A DNA stretch of 64,000 nt from Chitinophagaceae bacterium. Lineage in GTDB: Bacteria; Bacteroidota; Bacteroidia; Chitinophagales; Chitinophagaceae. This document shows positions 17,983-25,929 of the stretch, piece after piece. The notes under the pieces were generated by a model. The model saw only the letters and a program-made list of their open reading frames with translations, was not told the origin of the DNA and did not search any database. A program made the position numbers and the translations under genes. The stretch covers positions 124,001 to 188,000 of the forward strand of contig JAIYAN010000021.1 of the NCBI GenBank assembly GCA_027489035.1, read 5' to 3'. Positions within the stretch are counted from its first letter, which is position 1. Each line of letters starts with the position of its first letter.

Positions 17983-18657
17983 ATGAAAACAGACATTGAA
18001 ATTCAAAAAGACGTAGTAGAACAATTGAAATGGGAACCATTTTTAAACGCAGCGCAAATTGGTGTTGCAGTAAAAGATGGCATTGTAACATTATCGGGAC
18101 AAGTAGATGCTTATTCTAAAAAAGTATTGGCTGAAAAAACAGTAAAAAAAGTAGCGGGTGTAAAAGCAATTGCAGAAGATATACAAGTTGGCATTTCACC
18201 AGCATATAAAAAAACAGACACAGAAATCGCATTGGCAGTTGTGAATGCCATTAAATGGCACACCATGATTCCAGATGAAAAGATTAAAGTGAGTGTAGAA
18301 GATGGCAATGTAAAATTGGAAGGTGAGGTTGAATGGGAATATCAAAGAAATCAAGCAAAAACATCAATAGAAAATCTTATTGGCGTGCGATTTGTAACAA
18401 ATCTTATTGCAGTAAAGCCAAAAATTACACCCTATGAACTACAATTAAAAATCAATGCCAGTTTTCAAAGAAGCGCAAACATTGACGCTTCAAAAGTTAC
18501 AGCAGAAGTTATTGGAAGCAGGGTTATTTTAAGGGGCAAAGTGAGGTCATTTGCAGAACGTGAAGATGCAGAAAATGCAGTATGGTCAGCACCTGGAGTT
18601 ATTACCGTAGAAAATAAACTGGTTATTGAAGAGCCAGAATATGCTTTCGAAGATTAA
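17983..18657 (+). CDS. Triple BON-domain protein
   Basis: A 224-residue protein made of three BON domains of about 70 residues each. Each has the pattern DxxI-x-V-x-DG-x-V-x-L-x-G-x-V (VAVKDGIVTLSGQVDAYSKK, VSVEDGNVKLEGEVEWEYQR, AEVIGSRVILRGKVRSFAER), followed by a helix ending in a GVxxVxN-type turn. BON domains bind membranes or phospholipids and occur in OsmY-type stress proteins. No signal peptide is visible, unlike OsmY, so the protein may be cytoplasmic. A strong terminator follows. Confidence 0.92.
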   Translation: MKTDIEIQKDVVEQLKWEPFLNAAQIGVAVKDGIVTLSGQVDAYSKKVLAEKTVKKVAGVKAIAEDIQVGISPAYKKTDTEIALAVVNAIKWHTMIPDEKIKVSVEDGNVKLEGEVEWEYQRNQAKTSIENLIGVRFVTNLIAVKPKITPYELQLKINASFQRSANIDASKVTAEVIGSRVILRGKVRSFAEREDAENAVWSAPGVITVENKLVIEEPEYAFED

Positions 18658-18678
18658 GGCAATAATGACATTGATTTT

Positions 18679-18711
18679 AAAATCCCGTTTTTTGAAAACG
18701 GGATTTTTTTT
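18679..18711 (+). terminator. Strong intrinsic terminator after the BON gene
   Basis: A 13-bp perfect stem (AAAATCCCGTTTT / AAAACGGGATTTT) with a TTG loop ends in eight T. It is A-rich on its left side and so could act in both directions. Confidence 0.88.
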
Positions 18712-18791
18712 GATAATTAAAAAGTGAAAAATAAAAATTCAAAATCGTTGTCTATACTTTTCAAAAAGATTAATGAATTAAGGAATTAAAA

Positions 18792-19181
18792 TTACTTTCG
18801 AAGCATTTCGTTTAAAAATTCGTTACAATGAAACTTAACATTAATGTGATCTTGTTCCATTTTTTTAAATGAAATAGTAATCTCATTTTGCTTTTGTTCA
18901 ATTGATTTAGTCACCAATTTATCAGCCATTAAAATTTCATTTTCCGTCAAAAACTTTTTCCGTTCAAATATTATAATTCTTAATTCTTCAAATTTCTTTC
19001 TTGTGTTTTCTAAAATGAGTTGATGTACATCTGCTTTTGAGGCTATATCTACAATAGAATTTCTTTCAACTATTTCTTTTAACCTATATGAAAGGTTGGA
19101 AAGTTCTGTCATGTAAAATGAAATAGAATGCAACCAAGCGTTTAACTCATCATCATAAAAAGCAGTTATTTTTTTAGACAT
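18792..19181 (-). CDS. Hypothetical helical protein
   Basis: A 129-residue, highly charged, all-helical protein with two long amphipathic segments (about residues 50-85 and 95-125) and no signal peptide or membrane segment. I recognise no family. The heptad-like spacing of Leu, Ile and Phe suggests a helical bundle or coiled coil. It is the only leftward gene between the BON and Hsp20 genes. Confidence 0.65.
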   Translation of the reverse strand: MSKKITAFYDDELNAWLHSISFYMTELSNLSYRLKEIVERNSIVDIASKADVHQLILENTRKKFEELRIIIFERKKFLTENEILMADKLVTKSIEQKQNEITISFKKMEQDHINVKFHCNEFLNEMLRK

Positions 19182-19264
19182 ATCAATTTTGATTTTAAAT
19201 AAAAAAGGGAAACCCTTCTGTGTAAATAAAATGAAAAATGGAAAACAAAAACATGATATTAATT

Positions 19265-19280
19265 AAAAAAAAAAAAAAAA
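19265..19280. repeat. Homopolymeric A tract (16 A)
   Basis: An uninterrupted run of 16 A lies 61 bp before the Hsp20 start codon. Such a run is prone to slippage and could alter promoter spacing. Confidence 0.7.
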
Positions 19281-19341
19281 TAATCATAAAAATTAAAGCA
19301 ATAAAAAGATATTTTTAAAACAATAACCTAAAAAATATTTT

Positions 19342-19785
19342 ATGAAAAAAGACATCCAAACAACAGAAAAAAACGGTGTTTATCCAGGCAGTTTTGTACC
19401 TCAAAAGAATTCAGAAATATTCAAAAATGAAATTTCAAAAGACAAAAAAAAACACATCAAAAAGCCATTGGTTAATCTTATAGAGTCCAATCATTCTATT
19501 ATTTTGGAAATGGCCGTACCGGGTGTAAAACGTGAAGATTTTTTAATTGAAGTTAAAGACGACATACTAACAGTTCATGTTATGCATAAAGATGTTAATA
19601 AAGATTTTATTGCTTTTTCAATGCACGAATTTGATTGCAATAAATACAAACGCAGCATACAACTTCCTCCAAATGCGGATTATGCTTTTGTTAGTGCAAA
19701 ATATAACGATGGACTATTAACGATATATATCCCTAAAACAAATGAACCTTTTATAAATCAACAAAACACAATAATCGTTTATTAA
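19342..19785 (+). CDS. Hsp20 / alpha-crystallin small heat shock protein
   Basis: A 147-residue protein with an alpha-crystallin domain at about residues 45-135. The core reads HSIILEMAVPGVKREDFLIEVKDDILTVHV, then YKRSIQLPPNADYAFVSAKYNDGLLTIYIPK, which includes the family's xxGLLTIxIPK strand. It is an ATP-independent holdase for unfolding proteins. The phosphorylase homologue starts 9 bp downstream and the PLD gene directly after that, so the three form one operon. Confidence 0.92.
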   Translation: MKKDIQTTEKNGVYPGSFVPQKNSEIFKNEISKDKKKHIKKPLVNLIESNHSIILEMAVPGVKREDFLIEVKDDILTVHVMHKDVNKDFIAFSMHEFDCNKYKRSIQLPPNADYAFVSAKYNDGLLTIYIPKTNEPFINQQNTIIVY

Positions 19786-19794
19786 ACTTATTCA

Positions 19795-21444
19795 ATGCCA
19801 TTTACATTTAAGCATGATTATAAAATCGATGAAAATTACAAAACAAAAACTGCTTATTTCTGTATGGAGTTTGCATTAGACCAACCTTTAAAAACTTATG
19901 CTGGTGGATTGGGATTTTTGGCTGGCTCATTCATGAAAAGTGCATATGAACTCAATCAAAATATTGTAGGTATTGGGATATTATGGAAATATGGATATTA
20001 CAATCAAACCAGAAAACATGATCAAACAATGGATGTATTGTTTGAAGAAAAAAAATATGGATTTTTAATTGACACTAAAATAAAATTTGAAATTACCATA
20101 GCTGGTAAAGCAGTATGGGTAACCGCGTTTTACTTGCCATCTCATGTGTTTCAATCTGCGCCTATATTTTTTCTATCTACTGATTTACCTGAAAATGATT
20201 ATTTATCAAAAACAATTAGCCATAAACTTTACGATGCAAATCCAGAAACATCAATAGCTGCATCGATTTTACTGGGAGCAGGAGGTTCTAAATTCCTAGA
20301 TTTAATAAATTGGGAACCTGAGATTTACCACATGAATGAATCACATGCACTCCCTATTGGATTTTATCTTTTAAATAAATTCAAAGAAATCGACATAGTA
20401 AAAGCAAAATTGGTATATACCAATCACACCGCCGAAGATGCTGCCAATAAAGTATCGAGCATTGCATTACTCGTGAAAATGAGTTATTTCTGTGGCATAT
20501 CCTCAGATTATGTTTCTACTAATTTCACAAATGACAACGCTAATTTAAATCACACCTATGTTGCTTTGTTGTTATCTGGTAAAGCAAATGCCGTTTCTGA
20601 ATTGCACAAAAAAAAATTATTATCCATTTGGGGAAAGTACAACAATATTTGCCCGATACATTCCATTACCAATGCGCAAAACTTCAAATTTTGGCATAAT
20701 GAATGTTTGTATAAAGCAGTTAAAAATAATGACATTAATGAGTTTGAAAATGAAAAGAAAAAATGCAAACAAAAGCTTTTTGAAATAGTAGCCGATCAGT
20801 GTGGAGAAATTTATGATGAAAATATTTGCACATTGGTTTTTGCTAAAAGATTCGCTTCATATAAACGTGCAGATTTACTTTTAAATAATATGGATCGGTT
20901 TTTAAAAATCATTAACAATGAAAAATATCCTGTACAAATCATTTGGGCAGGAAAACCTTATCCAATGGATTATTTCGGAATAGGCATTTTTGATAAAATA
21001 GTAAACATTTGTAAATCATACTATAATTGCTCAATTCTTGTTGGTTATGAAATCAGTTTGTCGAAAAGTTTAAAATTTGGTTCTGATGTTTGGCTGAATA
21101 CCCCTCGAATTGGCCATGAAGCATCTGGTACAAGTGGAATGTCTGCATCAATGAATGGCGCTATTAATATTGGCATACAAGATGGTTGGTTTCCTGAATT
21201 TGCAAAAAATGAAGAAAATGCATTTGTAATTAACGCCTGTGAAAATTGTTTGCCTGATATTTTACAAGATGAAAAAGATGCAGAAAATCTATACTCGATT
21301 TTAGAAAATGAAGTGATTCCAATGTATTATGAAAATCGTGAAAAATGGTTTGAAATCACCAAAAAAAGTATGCTTGATATTTTGCCCAACTTTGATAGCA
21401 ATAGAATGGCTAGAGCATATTATGATACTTTATACGCTAAATAA
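19795..21444 (+). CDS. Alpha-glucan phosphorylase family protein lacking the PLP lysine
   Basis: A 549-residue member of the short bacterial alpha-glucan/glycogen phosphorylase group. The N-terminus has the family motifs AYFCMEFAL and KTYAGGLGFLAGSF; later come YHMNESHA, VFAKRFASYKRADLL (nucleotide-sugar-like site) and HEASGTSGM. In catalytic members EASGTSGM is followed by Lys, which carries pyridoxal phosphate; here codon 450 is TCT (Ser), giving GMSASMNGAINIGIQDGW. The protein may be inactive, may use another mechanism, or may act as a glycosyltransferase or regulator. It sits between Hsp20 and the PLD gene in one operon. Confidence 0.85.
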   Translation: MPFTFKHDYKIDENYKTKTAYFCMEFALDQPLKTYAGGLGFLAGSFMKSAYELNQNIVGIGILWKYGYYNQTRKHDQTMDVLFEEKKYGFLIDTKIKFEITIAGKAVWVTAFYLPSHVFQSAPIFFLSTDLPENDYLSKTISHKLYDANPETSIAASILLGAGGSKFLDLINWEPEIYHMNESHALPIGFYLLNKFKEIDIVKAKLVYTNHTAEDAANKVSSIALLVKMSYFCGISSDYVSTNFTNDNANLNHTYVALLLSGKANAVSELHKKKLLSIWGKYNNICPIHSITNAQNFKFWHNECLYKAVKNNDINEFENEKKKCKQKLFEIVADQCGEIYDENICTLVFAKRFASYKRADLLLNNMDRFLKIINNEKYPVQIIWAGKPYPMDYFGIGIFDKIVNICKSYYNCSILVGYEISLSKSLKFGSDVWLNTPRIGHEASGTSGMSASMNGAINIGIQDGWFPEFAKNEENAFVINACENCLPDILQDEKDAENLYSILENEVIPMYYENREKWFEITKKSMLDILPNFDSNRMARAYYDTLYAK

Positions 21445-22617
21445 ATGAAAACACATGCTCAGTTATCGCCAACTAATTCAAACACTGCGAAGCTAATAAA
21501 CAGTGGTAGAATTTATTTTGACACGTTGACAGAATTAATTCGAAAATCTGAGTCAAGTATTTTTTTACAAACGTATATTTTAAAAGATGATGAAACTGGT
21601 AATTTGATTGCAGATGAACTAATACAGGCTGCTAAAAGAAAAGTGAAAATTTATATTATATTAGATGGTTTTGCATCTCGCAATTTGCATGAATCATTTA
21701 TAGACAATTTAAAGTCAGTAGGTATTGAGTTATTGTTTTTCAAACCCGTTTTTAAAAACAACCATGTTTATTATAGTAGAAGAATGCACCACAAAATTGT
21801 AGTAGTAGATGGAAGATTTTCTTTAATAGGGGGATTGAATATTGCAAATAGATACAACGAAATCAACAACCATAAAGCCTGGCTTGATTTTGCAGTGTTA
21901 ATAGAAGGAGAAGCTTCGCTACAAGTAGAAAATTACTGCAAACAAGTAAGATTAAAAACAACCAAAATAGAAATTGAAACAAATTCGGAAATCATCAATC
22001 GATTTTATGAAATACCAGTAGACAATCATTGCATGGTTAAAATCAGGAGAAATGATTGGCTAATGCATTTAAATGAAATTTCTTCAAACTACATAGAAAT
22101 GCTTCGCAACGCTAATCATGAAGTTTTAATCCTTTGTAGCTATTTCATTCCAGGTAAAGTGTTGAGAAGATCAATGGCTAATGCATCTAGAAGAGGCGTT
22201 AAAATAACCGTAATTACTGCAGGACAATCGGATGTGCCATTAACCAAAAATGCGGAAAGATGGCTTTATGATTGGTTGCTTCGAAATAACATAAAAATAT
22301 ATGAATATCAAAAAAACGTGCTTCATGGCAAATTAGCGGTAAGCGATCAAACTAATGTCACTATTGGCTCCTACAATATTAATAATTTAAGTACTTATGT
22401 ATGTTTAGAATTAAATGCAGAAATAAAAAACAAACTATTTGCACAAAACGTACAAAATACACTATTAGAAATCATTGAAAAAGAGTGTATTGAAATCAAT
22501 TCGAAATATCACCATCATCAAAAAAACTGGTTGAATCAATTTTTTAGATGGTGCAGTTATCATTTATTGAGATTTGTTTTGTTGATATTTACCTTCAATT
22601 TAAAGAGAGAAAATTAA
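21445..22617 (+). CDS. Phospholipase D superfamily protein (cardiolipin synthase-like)
   Basis: A 390-residue protein with two HKD catalytic motifs. The first is HHKIVVVDGRFSLIGGLNI (about residues 113-131), the second HGKLAVSDQTNVTIGSYNIN (about residues 294-313). The pair forms the active site that condenses phosphatidylglycerol in bacterial cardiolipin synthases. No N-terminal membrane segments precede the first domain; a hydrophobic C-terminal stretch (LLRFVLLIFTFNL) may attach it to the membrane. Its ATG follows the phosphorylase stop with no gap. Its stop overlaps the convergent hydrolase gene by 4 bp. Confidence 0.88.
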   Translation: MKTHAQLSPTNSNTAKLINSGRIYFDTLTELIRKSESSIFLQTYILKDDETGNLIADELIQAAKRKVKIYIILDGFASRNLHESFIDNLKSVGIELLFFKPVFKNNHVYYSRRMHHKIVVVDGRFSLIGGLNIANRYNEINNHKAWLDFAVLIEGEASLQVENYCKQVRLKTTKIEIETNSEIINRFYEIPVDNHCMVKIRRNDWLMHLNEISSNYIEMLRNANHEVLILCSYFIPGKVLRRSMANASRRGVKITVITAGQSDVPLTKNAERWLYDWLLRNNIKIYEYQKNVLHGKLAVSDQTNVTIGSYNINNLSTYVCLELNAEIKNKLFAQNVQNTLLEIIEKECIEINSKYHHHQKNWLNQFFRWCSYHLLRFVLLIFTFNLKREN

Positions 22618-23624
22618 TTCCCCATTATTCTTTTAAAAAAGAAAATGGATTCACTCAAATTCCATGCTTCAAACCGTCCGCGTTGCACGACCAATTTATT
22701 CTCTTCTGGATGCTGAATGAAATAATGAAATACAAATTCACTTTGAGGATTACGCCATCCTAAAACCTGTCCGAATCGTAAATCATTAAACACTAGGGTA
22801 TTTTTAGTTTTTTTAATCGTGTAATAATCATCAGAGAATCGAATTAATTTTTGCAATGCTTCGTGATTATCAACGCTATCAATATAATTTGAATTTTGTT
22901 TGAATCGAGAAAAATGAATCTTATATGATTGGTCTAAAATGGAGTAATATCCAATATCAAAACCATCCTTTTTTTTCACAACAATGTACCATAAGAAATT
23001 TTGAAATGGAGCTGGTGTAGTGAAATAGGAAATGTGTTTTTCTGTTGATTGTAAAATATTATTTTTTACTTGATAATCAACAATAACCTTATTAAATATG
23101 CCAAATAAAACATAAAACAACGGTGTAAACAAACCCAATTTCCACCAACGGCTTCTTTTTAAATGATAGGCATTTAAACCAATTAAAAACACAAATGAAA
23201 CCAAAGGCATAATGGAAAAAAATGGATCAGCCACATAAATAATATTGAATGAAAATCGTTTGTGTGAAAAAGGTTCGAGCCAACCAATTCCATAATTATT
23301 GAAGGAATCAATTAATAAATGAATGGAGATCTCAACTAAAAAAAAGAGTAGCCATTTGGAGAATCTAATATTATGCGGGCGATGCACTTTATCTGCAATT
23401 AATGCAAAAATTGGAACCAATAAAATCATGAATAAGAAAGAGTGGGTAAACCCACGATGTGCCAATAATGCAGAAGGCGTATCCATCCAAAAATTAGCAA
23501 TAAAATCTATGTCAGGAATACTTTGTGCTAGAGCGCCCCAAAACATTGCTTTTTTTCCAAACCCTTTTTCAAAAAAAGCTTCACCCACACAGGCACCCAA
23601 TGCAATATGTGTGAATGAATCCAT
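22614..23624 (-). CDS. YdjM-type membrane-bound metal-dependent hydrolase
   Basis: A 336-residue protein opening MDSFTHIALGACVGEAFF, followed by AQSIPDIDF and LAHRGFTHSFLF, the signature of the LexA-regulated membrane-bound metal-dependent hydrolase family (YdjM). The Asp and His residues in these motifs are the predicted metal ligands. Four or five hydrophobic segments follow in the middle. The C-terminal 150 residues are soluble. It lies 11 bp after a universal stress gene and is probably the last gene of that operon. Confidence 0.88.
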   Translation of the reverse strand: MDSFTHIALGACVGEAFFEKGFGKKAMFWGALAQSIPDIDFIANFWMDTPSALLAHRGFTHSFLFMILLVPIFALIADKVHRPHNIRFSKWLLFFLVEISIHLLIDSFNNYGIGWLEPFSHKRFSFNIIYVADPFFSIMPLVSFVFLIGLNAYHLKRSRWWKLGLFTPLFYVLFGIFNKVIVDYQVKNNILQSTEKHISYFTTPAPFQNFLWYIVVKKKDGFDIGYYSILDQSYKIHFSRFKQNSNYIDSVDNHEALQKLIRFSDDYYTIKKTKNTLVFNDLRFGQVLGWRNPQSEFVFHYFIQHPEENKLVVQRGRFEAWNLSESIFFFKRIMGN

Positions 23625-23635
23625 TTTTTTAATAA

Positions 23636-24475
23636 TTATTTGTTGTGTGCAATAAACAAAGGCATTTCAAATGCATTAACCAAAGCGTCTGCCATACTAG
23701 ATCTAAACCATCTCGATAACTTCGATCTTCTATATGCTCCAATTACTGTAACAAAACTTAATGATTCATTTTGAAGATGTTTTATAATTTCTATTTCTGG
23801 TATCCCTTTTAAAACGGTAAAACTAATATTTGAAAAATGTCTTTTCATTAATTCTTTTAAAAGTTTGTTTTCGGGAAGATGGTTATTATCTTCCATTGGT
23901 TTAATCGATATCACTTCAATGGGCATGTTAATATGCGAAGACATTAAATAAGCAAACATTTTTAAAGCATACACTGAACTTGATTTTCCATCAAATAAAA
24001 AAATTACTTTTTGAAATTCATTGAAGGTATTTGGTGTTAAAAAAACAGGGCATTGCGCATTGCTTAAAACATCTTGTAAAAATCGACTGGGATATTTTTC
24101 TTCGTGATGATTAAATGTTATAGACTTATTTAAAATTAATAAATCTGCAAAAATGCTTTCGTGTAATAACGCTGAAAGGGCGATATTTTTATCATGATGA
24201 ATATTAAAAGACAATTTTTTTTCCGTACAAATTTGATTAAATTCACTTGCTGAGGTTCGCCTTTTATAATTGTCGTTTTCTTTTAATTGATGTAATTTCT
24301 TTTCAGATACACCCTGATCAAAAACCAAGTCATAAATTTTATAACTGGTGTAGGAATGATCATCTAAAAAAACACCAGTTAAATGCGATTTTAATATTTT
24401 TGATAAATAAACCGCATAATCAGCAGTGGACTCAATAGGCTTTAAACCATCAAAAGCAGCAATAATCTTGTTCAT
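23636..24475 (-). CDS. Universal stress protein, two-domain (second copy)
   Basis: A 279-residue tandem UspA-type protein. The N-terminal half begins MNKIIAAFDGLKPIESTADYAVYLSKIL, and the second begins FQKVIFLFDGKSSSVYALKMFAYL. The end, FVTVIGAYRRSKLSRWFRSSMADALV, occupies the place of the usual ATP-binding GxxGxxxxxxxxGS loop but lacks most of its glycines. The second gene of an operon, 12 bp behind a paralogue of the same length. Confidence 0.9.
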   Translation of the reverse strand: MNKIIAAFDGLKPIESTADYAVYLSKILKSHLTGVFLDDHSYTSYKIYDLVFDQGVSEKKLHQLKENDNYKRRTSASEFNQICTEKKLSFNIHHDKNIALSALLHESIFADLLILNKSITFNHHEEKYPSRFLQDVLSNAQCPVFLTPNTFNEFQKVIFLFDGKSSSVYALKMFAYLMSSHINMPIEVISIKPMEDNNHLPENKLLKELMKRHFSNISFTVLKGIPEIEIIKHLQNESLSFVTVIGAYRRSKLSRWFRSSMADALVNAFEMPLFIAHNK

Positions 24476-24487
24476 ACAAGTTTCAAT

Positions 24488-25312
24488 TTATTTATGACTA
24501 ATAAAAATGGGTAGCTGATGTTCGCTGATGACTTCCATCAAGAAACTTTTTTTAAAAAATTGAGAAAAAGATGTTCTTCCAAAAGAACCAGCAATTAATA
24601 TAGAAGTCTTTCTATCTGCAATCCAGGTTGAAAAATATTTTCTTGAATCTATATCCAACTTTGATACGGTTAAATCTGTAAAATGCCTGGAGGCCAATTC
24701 TTCAATGTATTTCTCATTTGGAATAGCAGAATCCTCATCCTGATTGGCATACGTTAACAATGTAGGATTCTTTGTTAATTCTGGAAGAAGATATACGAAC
24801 TGTTTTATAGCAAATACAGACGATTCGCTTCCATCGTAGGCAATAATATTTATAGATGGGAAATCGTATTTTTCAGGAACTACAATAATCGGACATTCTA
24901 TACTTTGAATCGCTTCTTTTAAATAATTATTGGGATTGCCTGAACCCATATTTTCATAAAACTTCTCCTCCCCTATGATTAAAAGATCAGCAAACCTAGA
25001 TTCTTTTTTTAATTCGGGTAATGCCAAATCATTTAAGTCTTTATGGGTACGATACTCTATGTGATTTTTCACACAAAGTGCTTCAAATTTTTTCACATTC
25101 TTTTCAATTACCTCCATATCATCATCTTCTAATAAAGGAAGAAAATTGGGTGTGCTCATTCCATCAGCATAACTCCATAAATTGGCATAACTAATTTGAG
25201 GTAAAAAAACACCAGTTAATAATATTGGATTCATCGCATTTAATTTGTTGGCAAAATCAAAAGCGGCATCCGAAAAATGGATTCCATCAAAAGCGAGTAG
25301 TATCTTTTTCAT
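24488..25312 (-). CDS. Universal stress protein, two-domain (first copy)
   Basis: A 274-residue UspA-type protein with the same layout as its downstream paralogue. The first half opens MKKILLAFDGIHFSDAAFDFANKL, the second INIIAYDGSESSVFAIKQFVYLL, and the end reads ILIAGSFGRTSFSQFFKKSF. It leads the leftward operon of two universal stress genes and the YdjM-type gene. A well-spaced Bacteroidetes-type promoter lies directly upstream, on the other side of the small-RNA repeats from pfkB. Confidence 0.92.
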   Translation of the reverse strand: MKKILLAFDGIHFSDAAFDFANKLNAMNPILLTGVFLPQISYANLWSYADGMSTPNFLPLLEDDDMEVIEKNVKKFEALCVKNHIEYRTHKDLNDLALPELKKESRFADLLIIGEEKFYENMGSGNPNNYLKEAIQSIECPIIVVPEKYDFPSINIIAYDGSESSVFAIKQFVYLLPELTKNPTLLTYANQDEDSAIPNEKYIEELASRHFTDLTVSKLDIDSRKYFSTWIADRKTSILIAGSFGRTSFSQFFKKSFLMEVISEHQLPIFISHK

Positions 25313-25327
25313 AATTTTTAGTTTTTA

Positions 25328-25358
25328 CAAACATAGCTTGGAGCATTGTTGTGTCAAA
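25328..25358 (-). promoter_or_regulatory. Bacteroidetes-type promoter for the universal stress operon
   Basis: On the minus strand a -33 TTTG (25355-25358) and a -7 TATGTTTG (25328-25335) are 19 bp apart, matching the TTTG-N19/21-TAnnTTTG consensus. Transcription would begin within about 10 bases of the ATG at 25312. Confidence 0.65.
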
Positions 25359-25415
25359 TAACATAAATCATGTTTTAAATAGACGCGCATCATGTTTCAC
25401 CATAAAACACAACTC

Positions 25416-25423
25416 TATTTTTG
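25416..25423 (+). promoter_or_regulatory. -7 promoter element of small RNA copy 1
   Basis: TATTTTTG matches TAnnTTTG. Upstream, CATCATGTTTCACCATAAA at 25389-25407 is conserved in the other copies and may replace a standard -33 box. Confidence 0.6.
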
Positions 25424-25429
25424 TTTCGG

Positions 25430-25485
25430 GTTTTTCATATAGGATATTGGATAAAACGAGCTGGATTTCTATCCGGCTTTTTTTT
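25430..25485 (+). ncRNA. Putative small RNA, copy 1
   Basis: The predicted RNA of about 56 nt starts about 7 bases after the -7 box. The 5' part can fold as GUUUU...AAAAC enclosing AUAU-AGG-AUAU. The 3' part is an intrinsic terminator: AGCUGGAU paired with AUCCGGCU around a UUCU loop (25459-25478), then a run of eight T that begins at the last base of the stem. GGAU occurs three times and AUCC once, so alternative pairings exist. No coding potential is seen. I know no described RNA family matching it. Confidence 0.7.
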
Positions 25486-25608
25486 ATAAATTAAAAATTG
25501 AAAAGTAAAAAGTAAAAAAAGTGAATCGATAATTTTGAATATTGAATTTCTAGTTTAAAATCATCGATTGACCAAACGACCATCATATTTCACCATAAAT
25601 CAACACCC

Positions 25609-25616
25609 TATTTTTG
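25609..25616 (+). promoter_or_regulatory. -7 promoter element of small RNA copy 2
   Basis: TATTTTTG matches TAnnTTTG. The shared upstream block is CATCATATTTCACCATAAA at 25581-25599. Confidence 0.6.
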
Positions 25617-25622
25617 TTTCGG

Positions 25623-25683
25623 GTTTTTCATATAGGATATTGGATAAAAACGAGCTGGATTTCTATCCGGCTCTCTTTTTTTT
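25623..25683 (+). ncRNA. Putative small RNA, copy 2
   Basis: Same body as copy 1 with one additional A. The terminator is longer: a 9-bp stem GAGCTGGAT / ATCCGGCTC with a TTCT loop (25652-25673), then TC and eight T. Confidence 0.7.
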
Positions 25684-25789
25684 AAATAAAATCGAATGAA
25701 CAATTTCAACTTTTTACTTTTAAATTTTTAATTTATCGTAATCATCGATTGAACTAACGGCCATCATGTTTACCCATAAAACAACTACC

Positions 25790-25797
25790 TACTTTTG
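25790..25797 (+). promoter_or_regulatory. -7 promoter element of small RNA copy 3
   Basis: TACTTTTG matches TAnnTTTG even though it differs from copies 1 and 2 at the third base, a position that is free in the consensus. The upstream block is CATCATGTTTACCCATAAA at 25762-25780. Confidence 0.6.
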
Positions 25798-25803
25798 TTT
25801 CGG

Positions 25804-25862
25804 GTTTTTCATATAGGATATTGGATAAAACGAGCTGGATTTCTATCCGGCTCTCTTTTTTT
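25804..25862 (+). ncRNA. Putative small RNA, copy 3
   Basis: Same body as copy 1 and same extended terminator as copy 2 (stem 25832-25853, then TC and seven T). It ends about 30 bp before the separate pfkB promoter, so it is not a leader of pfkB unless the terminator is read through. Confidence 0.7.
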
Positions 25863-25893
25863 AAAAAAATAAACACATCAAATCAACAATTTT

Positions 25894-25901
25894 TAATTTT
25901 G
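25894..25901 (+). promoter_or_regulatory. Putative -7 promoter element for pfkB
   Basis: TAATTTTG matches TAnnTTTG and lies 28 bp before the pfkB start codon, downstream of the third small-RNA terminator. No clear -33 box. Confidence 0.45.
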
Positions 25902-25929
25902 GCTTTTTAGTTTTAACTTAAATGAAAAA

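Larger units (their letters stand above)
25381..25862 (+). repeat. Three tandem near-identical promoter/small-RNA/terminator units
   Basis: Three direct repeats with -7 boxes at 25416, 25609 and 25790, so they are spaced 193 and 181 bp apart. The body from the -7 box through the terminator hairpin is nearly identical in all three (one extra A in copy 2; a CTC insertion before the T run in copies 2 and 3). The DNA between copies is AT-rich and divergent. Copies 2 and 3 also share about 40 bp upstream, beginning ATCATCGATTGA. No open reading frame is shared. Confidence 0.9.

Noticed and set aside
25430-25485. CsrA-sequestering RNA because of repeated GGA
   Set aside because: CsrA is generally absent from Bacteroidota, and three GGA in an AT-rich RNA is not enough evidence.
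25416-25862. CRISPR array
   Set aside because: Only three repeats, spaced about 120-130 bp apart, each with its own promoter and terminator. No cas genes.
25430-25862. Riboswitch or leader of pfkB
   Set aside because: Each copy ends in its own terminator, and pfkB has a separate -7 box downstream. Three leaders in a row for one gene would be very unusual.
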